From Rhodocyclaceae bacterium (GTDB lineage: Bacteria; Pseudomonadota; Gammaproteobacteria; Burkholderiales; Rhodocyclaceae), in the NCBI GenBank assembly GCA_018261935.1, contig JAGTRP010000007.1:62001-126000 (forward strand): 64,000 bases of DNA. Direction: 5' to 3'. Positions 44,134 through 53,123 of this stretch are shown piece after piece. Made by a program: the position numbers and the translations under genes. The notes below the pieces were generated by a model that saw nothing but the letters and a program-made list of their open reading frames with translations, was not told the DNA's origin and searched no databases. Each line of letters begins with the position of its first letter. The stretch's first letter is position 1.

Positions 44134-44411
44134 GACAGCACTCCTTTCCAGGCGAGCGGCAGGGCCGCGACAAGCCCACAGGGCAGCTTTCATGCCTAGA
44201 AGCCGAAAAGCGGGCAAGGGGATGGAAAGGCCGCGGCGGCCAGGGCAATTCTTACAAGCCGGTCCCCATTTTTTCACGCCGGCGGCCCTTGCCGTCGGGG
44301 TCAATCCGGCATTCGGCCGGGAAAGATCCCTATTTTCCTGGGTACGGGGATTGCCTAGGTGTGGATACGGCGGATCGCCTATGTCCGTCAGCGAATGATT
44401 GGAGGTGTCAC

Positions 44412-44573
44412 ATGTTGTATTACGCCGGAGTATTTTTCGTCATCGCGCTGATCGCAGCGCTCTTCGGCTTTGGCGGCATCGCGGCCGGCGCCGTGGGGAT
44501 CGCCAAGGTCCTGTTCTATGTCTTCCTGGTAATCGCCCTGGTATCCCTGATTGCCGGGGTCATCAGAAGATAG
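44412..44573 (+). CDS. DUF1328 small membrane protein (YtjA family)
   Basis: This 53-residue, two-helix membrane protein begins [20 protein letters not shown] and has the [11 protein letters not shown] turn. GGAGGTG is positioned six bases before the ATG, and the CsbD gene begins ten bases after its stop. It is a paralogue of the protein at 6642. Its function is unknown, but it heads a stress-type operon continuing through CsbD and two BON proteins. Confidence 0.9.
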   Translation: MLYYAGVFFVIALIAALFGFGGIAAGAVGIAKVLFYVFLVIALVSLIAGVIRR

Positions 44574-44583
44574 GAGAACGGCC

Positions 44584-44781
44584 ATGAATTGGGATCGCAT
44601 CAAGGGCGACTGGAAGCAGTTCAAGGGTCAGATCAAGCAGAAGTGGGGCAAGCTCACCGACGACCACATCGACCAGATCGAAGGCCAGCGCGACCAGCTC
44701 GTCGGCAAGATCCAGCAGCAATACGGCGTCAGCCGGGACGAGGCCGAGCGCCAGGTTCGGGAATGGGAATCCCGGAGTTGA
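44584..44781 (+). CDS. CsbD family stress protein
   Basis: The 65-residue, charged helical protein opens MNWDRIKGDWKQFKG and contains W-G-K-L-T-D-D-H-I and I-E-G-Q-R-D-Q-L-V-G-K-I-Q, the CsbD signature. CsbD proteins are general-stress proteins in Bacillus and abundant osmotic/stationary-phase proteins in many proteobacteria; the molecular role is unclear. AGGAGAACGGCC precedes the ATG. It sits between DUF1328 and BON genes, almost certainly one transcript. Confidence 0.94.
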   Translation: MNWDRIKGDWKQFKGQIKQKWGKLTDDHIDQIEGQRDQLVGKIQQQYGVSRDEAERQVREWESRS

Positions 44782-44797
44782 TCGGCAAAGGAAATCC

Positions 44798-45148
44798 ATG
44801 AGGTCGCACCTGTCAGCCTCGGCACTGGCCCTGGCCTGCCTGGCGGGCCTGTCTGCCTGCCACCGCCCGGCGACGCAGCCGGCGTCGGTTGCGCTGCAAA
44901 TGAGCGCCGTCCATGGGGCAACGGCCACCGAAAAGGATGCTCTCATCACCACCCTGGTGAAGGAGGCGCTGCTCGCCGCCGAGGATATCAACGGCGACGA
45001 CATCTCGGTGACCACCCGACAAGGCCAGGTCACCCTGACCGGCCGCGTGCCCGCCCGGCAGATCGCCCTGGCCGGGGAACTGGTCCAGGGCATCGATGGC
45101 GTCCGCCGGGTCGACAACCGCCTGAAGCCCATCGGCGTCATGGCTTGA
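44798..45148 (+). CDS. BON-domain lipoprotein
   Basis: The 116-residue protein has a signal peptide ending in a lipobox-like L-S-A-C (cysteine 21) and one BON domain (about 45-112; D-I-S-V-T-T-R-Q-G-Q-V-T-L-T-G-R-V). BON domains bind phospholipid and are found in envelope-protective proteins such as OsmY. It should be an envelope lipoprotein. It lies 16 bp after csbD and 51 bp before a second BON lipoprotein. Confidence 0.86.
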   Translation: MRSHLSASALALACLAGLSACHRPATQPASVALQMSAVHGATATEKDALITTLVKEALLAAEDINGDDISVTTRQGQVTLTGRVPARQIALAGELVQGIDGVRRVDNRLKPIGVMA

Positions 45149-45199
45149 ACCCCGAAGGACGAGAAGGAACGAAGGATTGAACAATCTGGAGGATGAACC

Positions 45200-45523
45200 A
45201 TGATCAACACCAAACCCCTATTGATCGCCGCCCTGGTGGCAGCCACCTTGCCGGCCCTGACCGCCTGCAGCCCGACGCCGACCCGCGAGACCGTAGGCGA
45301 GTACACCGATGACGCCACCATCACCACCCGGGTCAAGACTGCCCTGGTGGAGGACCCCAACGTGAGTGCCATGCAGGTCAACGTGGAAACCTACCGGGGG
45401 GTCGTGCAGTTGAGCGGCTTCGTAGACTCGCAGGCCAATGCGGCCCGGGCGGTGAATCTGGCCCGCCAGGTTCCCGGCGTGCAGTCCGTGAAGAACGACC
45501 TGCGGATCAAGCCGGCCCAGTAA
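45200..45523 (+). CDS. BON-domain lipoprotein (OsmY-like)
   Basis: This 107-residue protein has a signal peptide ending in L-T-A-C (cysteine 23) and one BON domain (about 36-105; D-D-A-T-I-T-T-R-V-K-T-A-L, G-V-V-Q-L-S-G-F-V-D). It is a close relative in layout of the preceding protein, perhaps an old tandem duplication. GGAGG lies eight bases before the ATG. The phospholipase D gene begins 12 bp after its stop. Confidence 0.9.
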   Translation: MINTKPLLIAALVAATLPALTACSPTPTRETVGEYTDDATITTRVKTALVEDPNVSAMQVNVETYRGVVQLSGFVDSQANAARAVNLARQVPGVQSVKNDLRIKPAQ

Positions 45524-45535
45524 GGAAAACCCGAC

Positions 45536-46996
45536 GTGAGACGGCCGTGGTGCAGTTCCACACACGGCTCAATCCACTTTGAGGGATGGCGCCTGGCCCC
45601 TGGGCCACGGCGCCATTTTCTTGCCGCTGCCGCCGCCCTCGCCGCCGCCCTGCTGGCGGGCTGCGTGGCGCCGGCGGCGGTGCCCGTGGCCCGGCCGGCC
45701 GGGGCCCGGGGACCGGCAGCCGTACGGGTCATCGACGAAAAGGGGCCCCTGGAAGGGCAGCAGGCGGCGGGGGCAGTACGGCACCTGGAGAGCAAGGGCG
45801 ACACCTCCCTGCTGGCCCATCATCTGGCCCACGTCGAGCACGCCATCCAGGCGCCCCTGACCCTGGGCAACGACGCCCGGCTCCTGATCGACGGCCCCCA
45901 GGCCCTCGGCGCCATGATGGAGGCCATGGCCCGGGCCCGCGACAGCATCAACCTCGAAACCTACATCCTGGAAGCCGACGAAAGCGGCCAGCGCCTGGCC
46001 GATCTCCTGATCCAGAAAAGGGCCGAGGGGGTGAAGGTCAATGTCCTCTACGACAGCGTCGGCGCCATCACCACGCCGCCGGAGTATTTCCGGCGCCTGG
46101 CCGACGCCGGCGTCGCGGCGTGCGAGTTCAACCCGGTCAATCCCCTCAAGGCCAACGGCAACGGCGGCTGGCGCATCAACAACCGGGACCACCGCAAGCT
46201 GCTGATCGTGGACGGCCGTACCGCCTTCACCGGCGGCGTCAATATCAGCGCTGTCTACGAGAGTAGTTCTTTCAGCCGCCGGCACCGGAAGCCGACCCCC
46301 AAGGAGGGCTGGCGGGATACCCACGTGGAGGTCAGGGGGCCGGTGGTGGCGGAATTCCAGCGGCTTTTCCTCACAACCTGGGAAGAGCAGCGCTGTACTC
46401 CCAAACTGGCCGCCGACAGCTACTTTCCCCCGCCGGAACGCCAGGGGGACAGGGCCATGCGCCTCCTGGCCGCCGACCCGGGCAACGGCCGCACCGAGTT
46501 CTACGTCGTCCTGCTGTCGGCCATCAACCACTCCGAAAGCCGGGCCTGGCTGACCTATGGCTATTTCGTGCCGGACCAGCCCATGCTCCAGGCCCTCAAG
46601 GGCGCCGCCCGGCGGGGGGTGGATGTGCGCCTGGTGCTGCCGGGCTTCAGCGACTTCTGGGCGCCTTTCAATGCCGGGCGTTCCCGCTACCGCACCCTCC
46701 TGGCCGACGGAGTGCGCATCTTCGAGCGCCGGGACGCCCTCCTCCATGCCAAGACGGCGGTCATCGACGGGGTCTGGTCGAGCATCGGGTCCACCAATCT
46801 GGACTGGCGCAGTTTCGTCCACAACTACGAGGCCGACCTGCTCATCCTCGACCCCGCCTTCGCCCGGGAAATGGAGGCCCTGTTCCGCCAGGACGAGTCC
46901 GCTTCCCACGAGATCGGGCTCGCCGAATGGCGCCATCGGGGACTGGCTCCGCGCCTGAAGGAGTGGGCCGCCCGCTGGTGGGAATACCTGCTGTGA
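45536..46996 (+). CDS. clsC: Phospholipase D family cardiolipin synthase, ClsC-like
   Basis: The 486-residue protein has an N-terminal export segment (about 28-44, ending A-G-C) and two HKD motifs: D-H-R-K-L-L-I-V-D-G and L-H-A-K-T-A-V-I-D-G, each followed by the G-G/G-S-x-N step. It matches the ClsC type that makes cardiolipin from phosphatidylglycerol and phosphatidylethanolamine. The start appears to be GTG at 45536 with AAGGAA upstream; the 30-residue leader before the hydrophobic part is long, so a later start is possible. Its place behind CsbD/BON genes links it to envelope stress. Confidence 0.86.
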   Translation: MRRPWCSSTHGSIHFEGWRLAPGPRRHFLAAAAALAAALLAGCVAPAAVPVARPAGARGPAAVRVIDEKGPLEGQQAAGAVRHLESKGDTSLLAHHLAHVEHAIQAPLTLGNDARLLIDGPQALGAMMEAMARARDSINLETYILEADESGQRLADLLIQKRAEGVKVNVLYDSVGAITTPPEYFRRLADAGVAACEFNPVNPLKANGNGGWRINNRDHRKLLIVDGRTAFTGGVNISAVYESSSFSRRHRKPTPKEGWRDTHVEVRGPVVAEFQRLFLTTWEEQRCTPKLAADSYFPPPERQGDRAMRLLAADPGNGRTEFYVVLLSAINHSESRAWLTYGYFVPDQPMLQALKGAARRGVDVRLVLPGFSDFWAPFNAGRSRYRTLLADGVRIFERRDALLHAKTAVIDGVWSSIGSTNLDWRSFVHNYEADLLILDPAFAREMEALFRQDESASHEIGLAEWRHRGLAPRLKEWAARWWEYLL

Positions 46997-47129
46997 GGAA
47001 CCTTTCCTGGCGGAGCCGAGCACTATTACGCAGTCTTAATTCCCCGGGCATGATATCGTTCGCCAAAAATTCGAGTGCCGGAAGGGCACCGACGATAAAA
47101 CAAGAACTTATGCAGGGAGGCAAGAAGAG

Positions 47130-49199
47130 ATGTACGCGTATTTCAAGACTCTCAAGATCTCGGCCAAGATCTGGATTCTGGTGGGCTTGCTGTTCATCGC
47201 CATGATCGGCTCCGGCATCTACCAGTTGTTCGACCGCCAGGCCGAACTGCTGCAGGAGAAGGCCCTGAAGACCCGCCACCTGGTGGAAACGGCCTATTCC
47301 CTCCTTGCCCACTACCAGGGCCTTGAGCAGTCCGGCAACTTGTCCGGGGAGGAGGCCCGCCGCCAGGCCCTCGCCGCCACCAAGGCCCTGCGCTACCAGG
47401 GCACCGAATATTTCTGGATCAACGACCTCACCACGCCTGCCCCGAAAATGCTGATGCACCCCACCGTGCCGGCCCTGGACGGCAAGGTCCTGGACGACCC
47501 CAAGTTCAACAAGGCGACCAGCGAACAGGAAGGCGTCGACGGCAGGAAGGTGGCGGTGCACGGCAAGAATCTCTTCGTCGCCTTCAACGATGTGGTGAAC
47601 CGGGCCGGCCATGGCTACGTCATCTATGACTGGCCCAAGCCCAAGGCCGGCGGCGGAGTCACCAGCGAACTGTTCCCCAAGCTTTCCTACGTGAAGAAAT
47701 TCGAGCCCTGGGGCTGGGTGGTGGGCAGCGGCATCTACATCGACGACGTGGACGCCAGCCTGCGCAGCCATGCCCAGAAACAATTCATGATCGCCGCGGC
47801 CCTCCTGGCGGTGCTGGCCCTGGTCTCCGTCTTCATGGTGCGCAGCATCGGTTCCGCCATCGACAATACGGCCAAGGCCATGCACGACATCGCGGCCGGC
47901 GACGGCGACCTGTCGCGCCGCCTGGCTCCCGCCGCCAAGGGTTCCCTGGCCTGGCTGGCCGAAGGCTTCAACGCCTTCGCCGCCAAGATCGAGCAGACCA
48001 TCGTCCAGGTGAACCGGTGCAGCACCGAACTGTCGGCCTCCGCCAGCAAGCTGTCCGACGTCGCCTACCATACTGCCCACGGCGTGCAGCGCCAGGAAGA
48101 GGAAGGACGGGCCGTGCAGTCGGCGGTGGGCGAGATGACGGCCCATGTCCAGCGGGTGGCGGAAAGCGCCGCCGCCGCCGTGGCCTCGGCCCGCCAGGCC
48201 GACAGCGAGGCCCAGGGGGGCAAGGCGGTGGTGGACCGCGCGGTGGGCGCCATCCTGGCCCTGGCTGATAACGTCAGGCATGCCGACAGCGTCATTGCCG
48301 AACTCAAGGTGGAAAGCAGCAACATCGGCAGCATCGTCGAGGTCATCCGGGAGATTGCCGACCAGACCAACCTCCTGGCGCTGAACGCCGCCATCGAGGC
48401 GGCCCGGGCGGGGGAACAGGGGCGCGGCTTCGCCGTGGTGGCGGACGAGGTGAGAAAGCTCGCCCAGCGCACCCAGGAAGCCACCAGCCAGATCCGGGAC
48501 AAGATCCAGACCCTGCAGCAGGGGGCCGAATCGGCGGCGGAGGTGATGAACGCCAGCCGGGAAAAGGCCCAGGCGAGCGTCGACGAGGCCAACCAGGCGG
48601 GCGCCTCCCTGGAGCGCATCACCCGCTCGGTGGACGACATCACCAGCCAGAATGCCCAGATCGCCGCCGCGGCCGCCGAGCAGGCCCGCATGGCGGAGCA
48701 CATCACCCAGAACCTGACGGGCATTTCCGCCGTGGCCCAGGAAACCGCCCAGGACGCCCGGGAAACCCAGAACGCCACCGGCGAGCAGGCCGCCCTGGTG
48801 ACCCAGCTTCAGGCCCTGGTCTCCCAGTTCCGCATCGGCGGCACCGGGGGGCAGCATTTCGACTTCGATGCCGCCATCTCCGCCCACCTGGCCTGGAAGG
48901 CCCGGCTGCGCAGCTTCCTGGACGGCATGACCACCCTCTCCCAGGAACAGGCGGTCTCCCACCGCCACTGCGTCCTGGGCAAGTGGTACTACGGGGAGGG
49001 GATGGCCAGCTACGGCAGCTTCCCGAGCATGCGGGACATCGAGGCACCCCATGCCGAGCTCCATGACATGATCGCCCGCATCGTCGAGGCCAAGAATGCC
49101 GGGCGCAAGGATGAGGCGGAAGCCCTGTTCGCCAGGATCGAGCCCCTCTCCCAGCGCATCGTCGGGCTGCTCCAGGAGGCCCGGCGGCAGGTGGGCTGA
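47130..49199 (+). CDS. Methyl-accepting chemotaxis protein: sCache, HAMP, MCP signal and CZB domains
   Basis: The 689-residue receptor has TM1 (about 12-32), a single-Cache periplasmic domain ([18 protein letters not shown]), TM2 (about 213-233), HAMP, an MCP domain with [14 protein letters not shown] and a C-terminal CZB domain ([20 protein letters not shown]). sCache domains commonly bind small carboxylates, and CZB adds zinc/oxidant sensing. AGGGAGG precedes the ATG. A GACGATAA box (47092-47099) is one base from the FliA -10 consensus, but no matching -35 is seen. Confidence 0.94.
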   Translation: MYAYFKTLKISAKIWILVGLLFIAMIGSGIYQLFDRQAELLQEKALKTRHLVETAYSLLAHYQGLEQSGNLSGEEARRQALAATKALRYQGTEYFWINDLTTPAPKMLMHPTVPALDGKVLDDPKFNKATSEQEGVDGRKVAVHGKNLFVAFNDVVNRAGHGYVIYDWPKPKAGGGVTSELFPKLSYVKKFEPWGWVVGSGIYIDDVDASLRSHAQKQFMIAAALLAVLALVSVFMVRSIGSAIDNTAKAMHDIAAGDGDLSRRLAPAAKGSLAWLAEGFNAFAAKIEQTIVQVNRCSTELSASASKLSDVAYHTAHGVQRQEEEGRAVQSAVGEMTAHVQRVAESAAAAVASARQADSEAQGGKAVVDRAVGAILALADNVRHADSVIAELKVESSNIGSIVEVIREIADQTNLLALNAAIEAARAGEQGRGFAVVADEVRKLAQRTQEATSQIRDKIQTLQQGAESAAEVMNASREKAQASVDEANQAGASLERITRSVDDITSQNAQIAAAAAEQARMAEHITQNLTGISAVAQETAQDARETQNATGEQAALVTQLQALVSQFRIGGTGGQHFDFDAAISAHLAWKARLRSFLDGMTTLSQEQAVSHRHCVLGKWYYGEGMASYGSFPSMRDIEAPHAELHDMIARIVEAKNAGRKDEAEALFARIEPLSQRIVGLLQEARRQVG

Positions 49200-49224
49200 G
49201 CCGGGGCAAATCGACCCGGCATCC

Positions 49225-49251
49225 AAAAAAAAGGCTCCGACCAGCGGAGCC
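49225..49251 (-). terminator. Rho-independent terminator of the phasin gene
   Basis: GGCTCC (49233-49238) and GGAGCC (49246-49251) form a six-pair stem with a seven-base loop. Read leftward it is followed by eight T residues (A-run 49225-49232), the classic intrinsic terminator order for the minus-strand phasin gene that stops at 49282. For the plus strand there is no T-run, so it does not clearly end the chemoreceptor gene. Confidence 0.85.
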
Positions 49252-49281
49252 TAAAAGGGGGCGGGGTGCAACAACCGGGGG

Positions 49282-49842
49282 TCAGGCTGCCTTTTGGTAG
49301 GAGCGGGCAGCGTGGGCTTGGTGGGTGCCGATGGACTGAACCGTGTCGGCCAGGGCGTTGGCATTGGCCTGGGCCATTTCAGTTACCCGTCGGGTCGTTT
49401 CGGTCAGGTTCTGACAGGAGGCGGTGGCTGTCGCGACCGCCGATTTCAGGGCGACCACCGCCATGGCGGCGCCGACGTTGTTGTCGGAACTCGATGCCCG
49501 ATCGAGCAGGGAGATGGCGGTCTTGCCGAATTCGGACATGTGGGATTGCACCAGGCGGGCGATTTCCACCTGGGTTTCGGCGGAAATATGGGCCAGGTTC
49601 TTGAAATAGGTGGCCGTTTCCTTGGCCAGGGGCTGCCCGGGAAGCGCGCCGGAGGAGCCATCGGCGCCATTGGAAGAGAAGCTGGCCGCCCCCTGGCTGA
49701 GGGCATTGCGGGTCATCTCCAGGTTCAGCAGGGTGATCTTGTGGCCCGCCTCGAGCATGACGTTGGTGAGGGACTGGGCAGCCTCGACATTGCCGGCCTG
49801 GACGGACGAAAGATCTTGTACGGAGAAGAATGGAGTGGTCAT
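49282..49842 (-). CDS. phaP: Phasin family protein (polyhydroxyalkanoate granule-associated)
   Basis: The 186-residue, helical, Ala-rich protein has the Phasin_2 layout: a short N-terminal region, E-A-A-Q-S-L-T-N-V-M-L-E-A-G, a flexible Ser/Gly insert (about 52-70), then amphipathic helices with H-I-S-A-E-T-Q-V-E-I-A-R-L. Phasins coat PHA granules and set their size. TAGGAAA lies seven bases before the ATG. No phaC/phaR gene is adjacent. It has its own terminator and faces a 338-bp control region. Confidence 0.88.
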   Translation of the reverse strand: MTTPFFSVQDLSSVQAGNVEAAQSLTNVMLEAGHKITLLNLEMTRNALSQGAASFSSNGADGSSGALPGQPLAKETATYFKNLAHISAETQVEIARLVQSHMSEFGKTAISLLDRASSSDNNVGAAMAVVALKSAVATATASCQNLTETTRRVTEMAQANANALADTVQSIGTHQAHAARSYQKAA

Positions 49843-50180
49843 CGTCGGTTTCCTAATAAGATGATGCGCTTCAGCAAGTTGTTCGGACGGGAAGGCTGGC
49901 GGCTCTGCTCCGGGGTCCTGGCCGGAAAGTGCCGGACAAGCGACTGGGTTAGACGCATCGTACGCGGCGACCCATTTCGCATGAATACCCGGTTCACCGC
50001 ATTTGGGTTGGGGGTTGAACGGTAGGTGGCTGGACCAGGCCCGGGTCCGCCGCCGCGATTTCCAGCCCCCGGCTTGCAGTGGGTCGATTGCAATGCCAAA
50101 GTCAAGTCGTTACGATCCCGAAATTGGCATGACCCGGCGGGATTCCACCGCGCCACCGCTATTCCACGGAGAAACAACAT
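49843..50180. other. Gene-free divergent region between phasin and the kinase-like gene
   Basis: This 338-bp stretch has no credible gene on either strand. It must hold the promoters of both divergent genes. I see the ribosome sites at each end and a TTGCA-rich patch (50072-50095: TTGCAGT then ATTGCAATGCC) that could bind a regulator. No convincing -35/-10 pair or clear palindrome stands out. Confidence 0.6.
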
Positions 50181-52556
50181 ATGGAAGCAGGCCGGCAACC
50201 CATACCACTGCTCCCCTGGCGGCTCTTTGCGGGCCTGGCCCTGCTCGCGGTCTTTTCCCTGGGCCTCGCCGGCCTGGTTATTTCCTACCTGGAACAGGGG
50301 CGGCACGGCGTTGAATGGCTGCAGCTGGCCGGCATCGCCCTGGCGGTCCTTGGCCTGGGGGCCCTGCTTTTCCGGCGGATCTGGCGACAACAGGAACTGC
50401 GGGGACGGAACGCTCTGGCCCGCCAGCTGGTGGACCTGGCGGCGGCTGTGCCGGGCGCCCTCGTCACCTTTCGCCAAGCGCCCGATGGCGCCATCAGCAT
50501 CGTTTACGCCAGCTCCGCCATCGAGGAGCTTTGCGGACTGGCCCCGGCCCAACTGGCTGACGACGCCAGTGCGTTCTCCGCCCTGGTGCATCCTGCCGAC
50601 CGGGAACATTTCCATGCCGCCATCGCGGAATCGGCCCGCACGCTCTCCCTCTGGCACGCCGAATTCCGCATCCTGCACCCCAGGAAGGGGCAAATCTGGA
50701 TCGAGGGCCGCTCCGCTCCCCGGCGGGAACCCGACGGCGCCATCCTCTGGCATGGCTTCATCCACGACATCAGCCAGCGCCGCAGCGCCGAAGCGGCCCT
50801 GCGGCAGGCGACCGAGCGCTGGCGCCACCTGGCGGAGGCCATGCCCCAGCTGGTATGGATCTGCGACGCGACGGGAAAGGGCCAATATTTCAACCGGCAC
50901 TGGCAGGAGTACACCGGGCAGGTTGGCCAAGCCTGGCTGGAAACGCTGCATGCCGAGGACCAGCCCCGGCTGACCCGGGTCCTGGACCAGGCCACCCCCG
51001 ACGGCAACGCCTTCGAAGGGGAGTTCCGGCTGCGCCGCGCCGACGGCGCCTACCGCTGGTTCAAGACCCATGCCGTGCCGATCCGGGACGAGGCCGGAAT
51101 ACTCACGGGCTGGTACGGATTCAACACCGATATCCAGGCCATCAAGGAAGTCGAGCTTTCCCTCCAGCGCTCCCTGCTGCGCCAACAGGCTCTGCAAAAG
51201 CTCGACCGCGCCATCCTCGAATCATCCACGCCGGAAGAGACGGCCGCCAAAGGCCTGGCCCACCTGGCGACCCTGCTGCCCTGCTGGTCCACGGCAGCCA
51301 TGACCATCGACCTCGATGCCGGCGAGGGCATCATCCTCGCCGCCCACAACCGCCACGAGTCCCTGGGCTACGTTCAGGGGCTGCATGTCAGCCTGGCGGA
51401 TTACGGCACCGCCGATCTGGCCATCCTCAGGACCGGCCAGATTCGCACCATCCCCGACCTGGCGGCCCTGCCCAGCCGCCCAGCCCTCCTCGAATCCCTG
51501 TACCGCCAAGGGATGCGTTCCTGCGTCCGCATCCCCCTCATGGCAGAAGGGCGGCTGGTGGGGGCCCTCGGCCTGGGATCGGAGGAGACGGGCTATTTCG
51601 GCAAGGCCGAGATGGAATCGGCCCTGCCGGTGGCGGATGTGCTCGCCATCGCCCTGCAGCAGTCCCTGCTGCGCCACCGCCTGCTGCAGCAGACCGCCAC
51701 CCTGGAGATGCGGATACAGGAACGCACGGCGGAACTGGAGCGCCTGAAGGACGAGGCGGAGGCGGCCTGCCGGGCCAAATCCCAGTTCCTGGCCAATATG
51801 TCGAGCGAACTGAAGACGCCCTTGAACAGCCTGCTCATCCTTTCCGAGCTGCTGGCCGACAACGCCCAGGACAACCTCACCCCGGAACAGCGGGAATTCG
51901 CCCAGGTCATCCATCACGCCGGCAACGATCTCCTCGCCCTCATCAACGACATCCTCGACATCTCCAAGCTGGAGACCGGGCGTGCCGCCGTCCATTGCGG
52001 CGACTTGGGCTTCGTTACCATCCTGGGCCACATCGACCGCATCTTCCGCCGTAGCGCCGAGGAAAAAGGCCTGGCCCTCGACCTGGAACTGGCGGCGGGC
52101 CTGCCGGCTTTCATCCACACCGATTTCGACCACTTGGAGCCCATCCTGCGCAATCTGGTGGCCAATGCCATCAAATTCACCACCGCCGGCTCGGTCCTCC
52201 TGCGGGCCTACCCGGCCCAGGCCGGCTGGAGCGCCGGGCATCCGGTGCTTGCCGAAGCCAAAACGGTAGTCGCCTTCGAAGTCGTCGATACCGGCATCGG
52301 CATCGCCGCCGACCAGCAGGCCAACCTATTCGACCCTCTCCCCCCGGTCGGAATCGACATGACCCGCCGTTACGGCGGCACCGGCCTGGGGCTTCATATC
52401 GCCCGCAGCAACGCCGAACTGCTGGGGGGCGAGCTGACCGTGGCCAGCACGCCCGGCCAGGGCAGCACCTTCACCCTCTACCTCCCCCAGATCTACGTCG
52501 GTCCCGGCAGCGTCGCCAAGAAAAGGGGCGCCCCCGCCCTCCTGCCCATGGCTTGA
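50181..52556 (+). CDS. Membrane PAS-PAS-GAF histidine-kinase-like protein lacking the phospho-acceptor histidine
   Basis: The 791-residue protein has two membrane spans near the N-terminus (about 12-34, 45-62), two PAS domains (about 80-205, 210-330), a GAF domain (about 345-495), a coiled coil and a HisKA-HATPase core. The H-box reads M-S-S-E-L-K-T-P-L-N: serine 542 (codon AGC at 51804) stands where family members have histidine, and R of ELRTP is K. The ATP-binding boxes remain (LRNLVANAIKFT, DTGIGIA, GGTGLGLHIA). It may bind ATP and dimerise but should not autophosphorylate at that site; a pseudokinase or scaffold role is inferred. GGAG precedes the ATG. Confidence 0.9.
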   Translation: MEAGRQPIPLLPWRLFAGLALLAVFSLGLAGLVISYLEQGRHGVEWLQLAGIALAVLGLGALLFRRIWRQQELRGRNALARQLVDLAAAVPGALVTFRQAPDGAISIVYASSAIEELCGLAPAQLADDASAFSALVHPADREHFHAAIAESARTLSLWHAEFRILHPRKGQIWIEGRSAPRREPDGAILWHGFIHDISQRRSAEAALRQATERWRHLAEAMPQLVWICDATGKGQYFNRHWQEYTGQVGQAWLETLHAEDQPRLTRVLDQATPDGNAFEGEFRLRRADGAYRWFKTHAVPIRDEAGILTGWYGFNTDIQAIKEVELSLQRSLLRQQALQKLDRAILESSTPEETAAKGLAHLATLLPCWSTAAMTIDLDAGEGIILAAHNRHESLGYVQGLHVSLADYGTADLAILRTGQIRTIPDLAALPSRPALLESLYRQGMRSCVRIPLMAEGRLVGALGLGSEETGYFGKAEMESALPVADVLAIALQQSLLRHRLLQQTATLEMRIQERTAELERLKDEAEAACRAKSQFLANMSSELKTPLNSLLILSELLADNAQDNLTPEQREFAQVIHHAGNDLLALINDILDISKLETGRAAVHCGDLGFVTILGHIDRIFRRSAEEKGLALDLELAAGLPAFIHTDFDHLEPILRNLVANAIKFTTAGSVLLRAYPAQAGWSAGHPVLAEAKTVVAFEVVDTGIGIAADQQANLFDPLPPVGIDMTRRYGGTGLGLHIARSNAELLGGELTVASTPGQGSTFTLYLPQIYVGPGSVAKKRGAPALLPMA

Positions 52557-52570
52557 GGGCGGGCCGATCC

Positions 52571-53062
52571 CTAATCGAAATAGCTTCTGGCCGCCTCGAA
52601 ACGCTGGTCGAAGTAGCGGTCCGTCAACCGGTCGATGCGGACCTTGCCGTTGGTCTTGGGAGCATGGACGAAGCGCTCGTCCCCGATATAAATGCCGACG
52701 TGGGAGAAAGGCTGGCCCGTGGTATTGAAGAAGACCAGATCGCCGGGCAGGAGCCGATGGCGCTCCACCGCCCGCCCGCGGCGGGCGATATCGGCGGCGC
52801 TGCCGGAAACCCGTACCCCGGCGGCCTGCCCGAAGACATAGGCGACCATGCCGCTGCAATCGAGCCCGGCCTGGGGATTCTTGCCGCCGAAACGGTAGCC
52901 GGTGTCGAGGAGACCGAGGGCGAAAAGCACCACGTCGTTGGCCTGGGCGTTCGCCCGCTCGTTGCGTTGCGTTATAGTTTCCGCCTGTTCCGCCGGCCGC
53001 GGCACGGCAGAGCCGCAGGCGGCCAGCGCAAAAACGAGCGGCAGAAAGAGGAAGCTCCGCAT
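52571..53062 (-). CDS. NlpC/P60 cell-wall peptidase lipoprotein
   Basis: The 163-residue protein has a short lipoprotein signal (F-L-P-L-V-F-A-L-A-A-C, cysteine 16) and an NlpC/P60 domain with catalytic C in L-D-C-S-G-M-V, H in F-S-H-V-G-I-Y-I-G-D and the polar H in F-V-H-A-P. Such lipoproteins (Spr/MepS type) cleave peptide cross-links in peptidoglycan to allow growth. It is convergent with the kinase-like gene and divergent from gabD, 61 bp away. Confidence 0.9.
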   Translation of the reverse strand: MRSFLFLPLVFALAACGSAVPRPAEQAETITQRNERANAQANDVVLFALGLLDTGYRFGGKNPQAGLDCSGMVAYVFGQAAGVRVSGSAADIARRGRAVERHRLLPGDLVFFNTTGQPFSHVGIYIGDERFVHAPKTNGKVRIDRLTDRYFDQRFEAARSYFD

Positions 53063-53123
53063 ACCTCAAGCCATTTCTGGAAACCGTACGTAACGTAGCG
53101 TTTTTACAGGATAGACCAAACCC

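Noticed and set aside
47092-47099. FliA (sigma-28) promoter before the chemoreceptor at 47130
   Set aside because: The -10-like GACGATAA has no matching TAAA -35 at the proper spacing.
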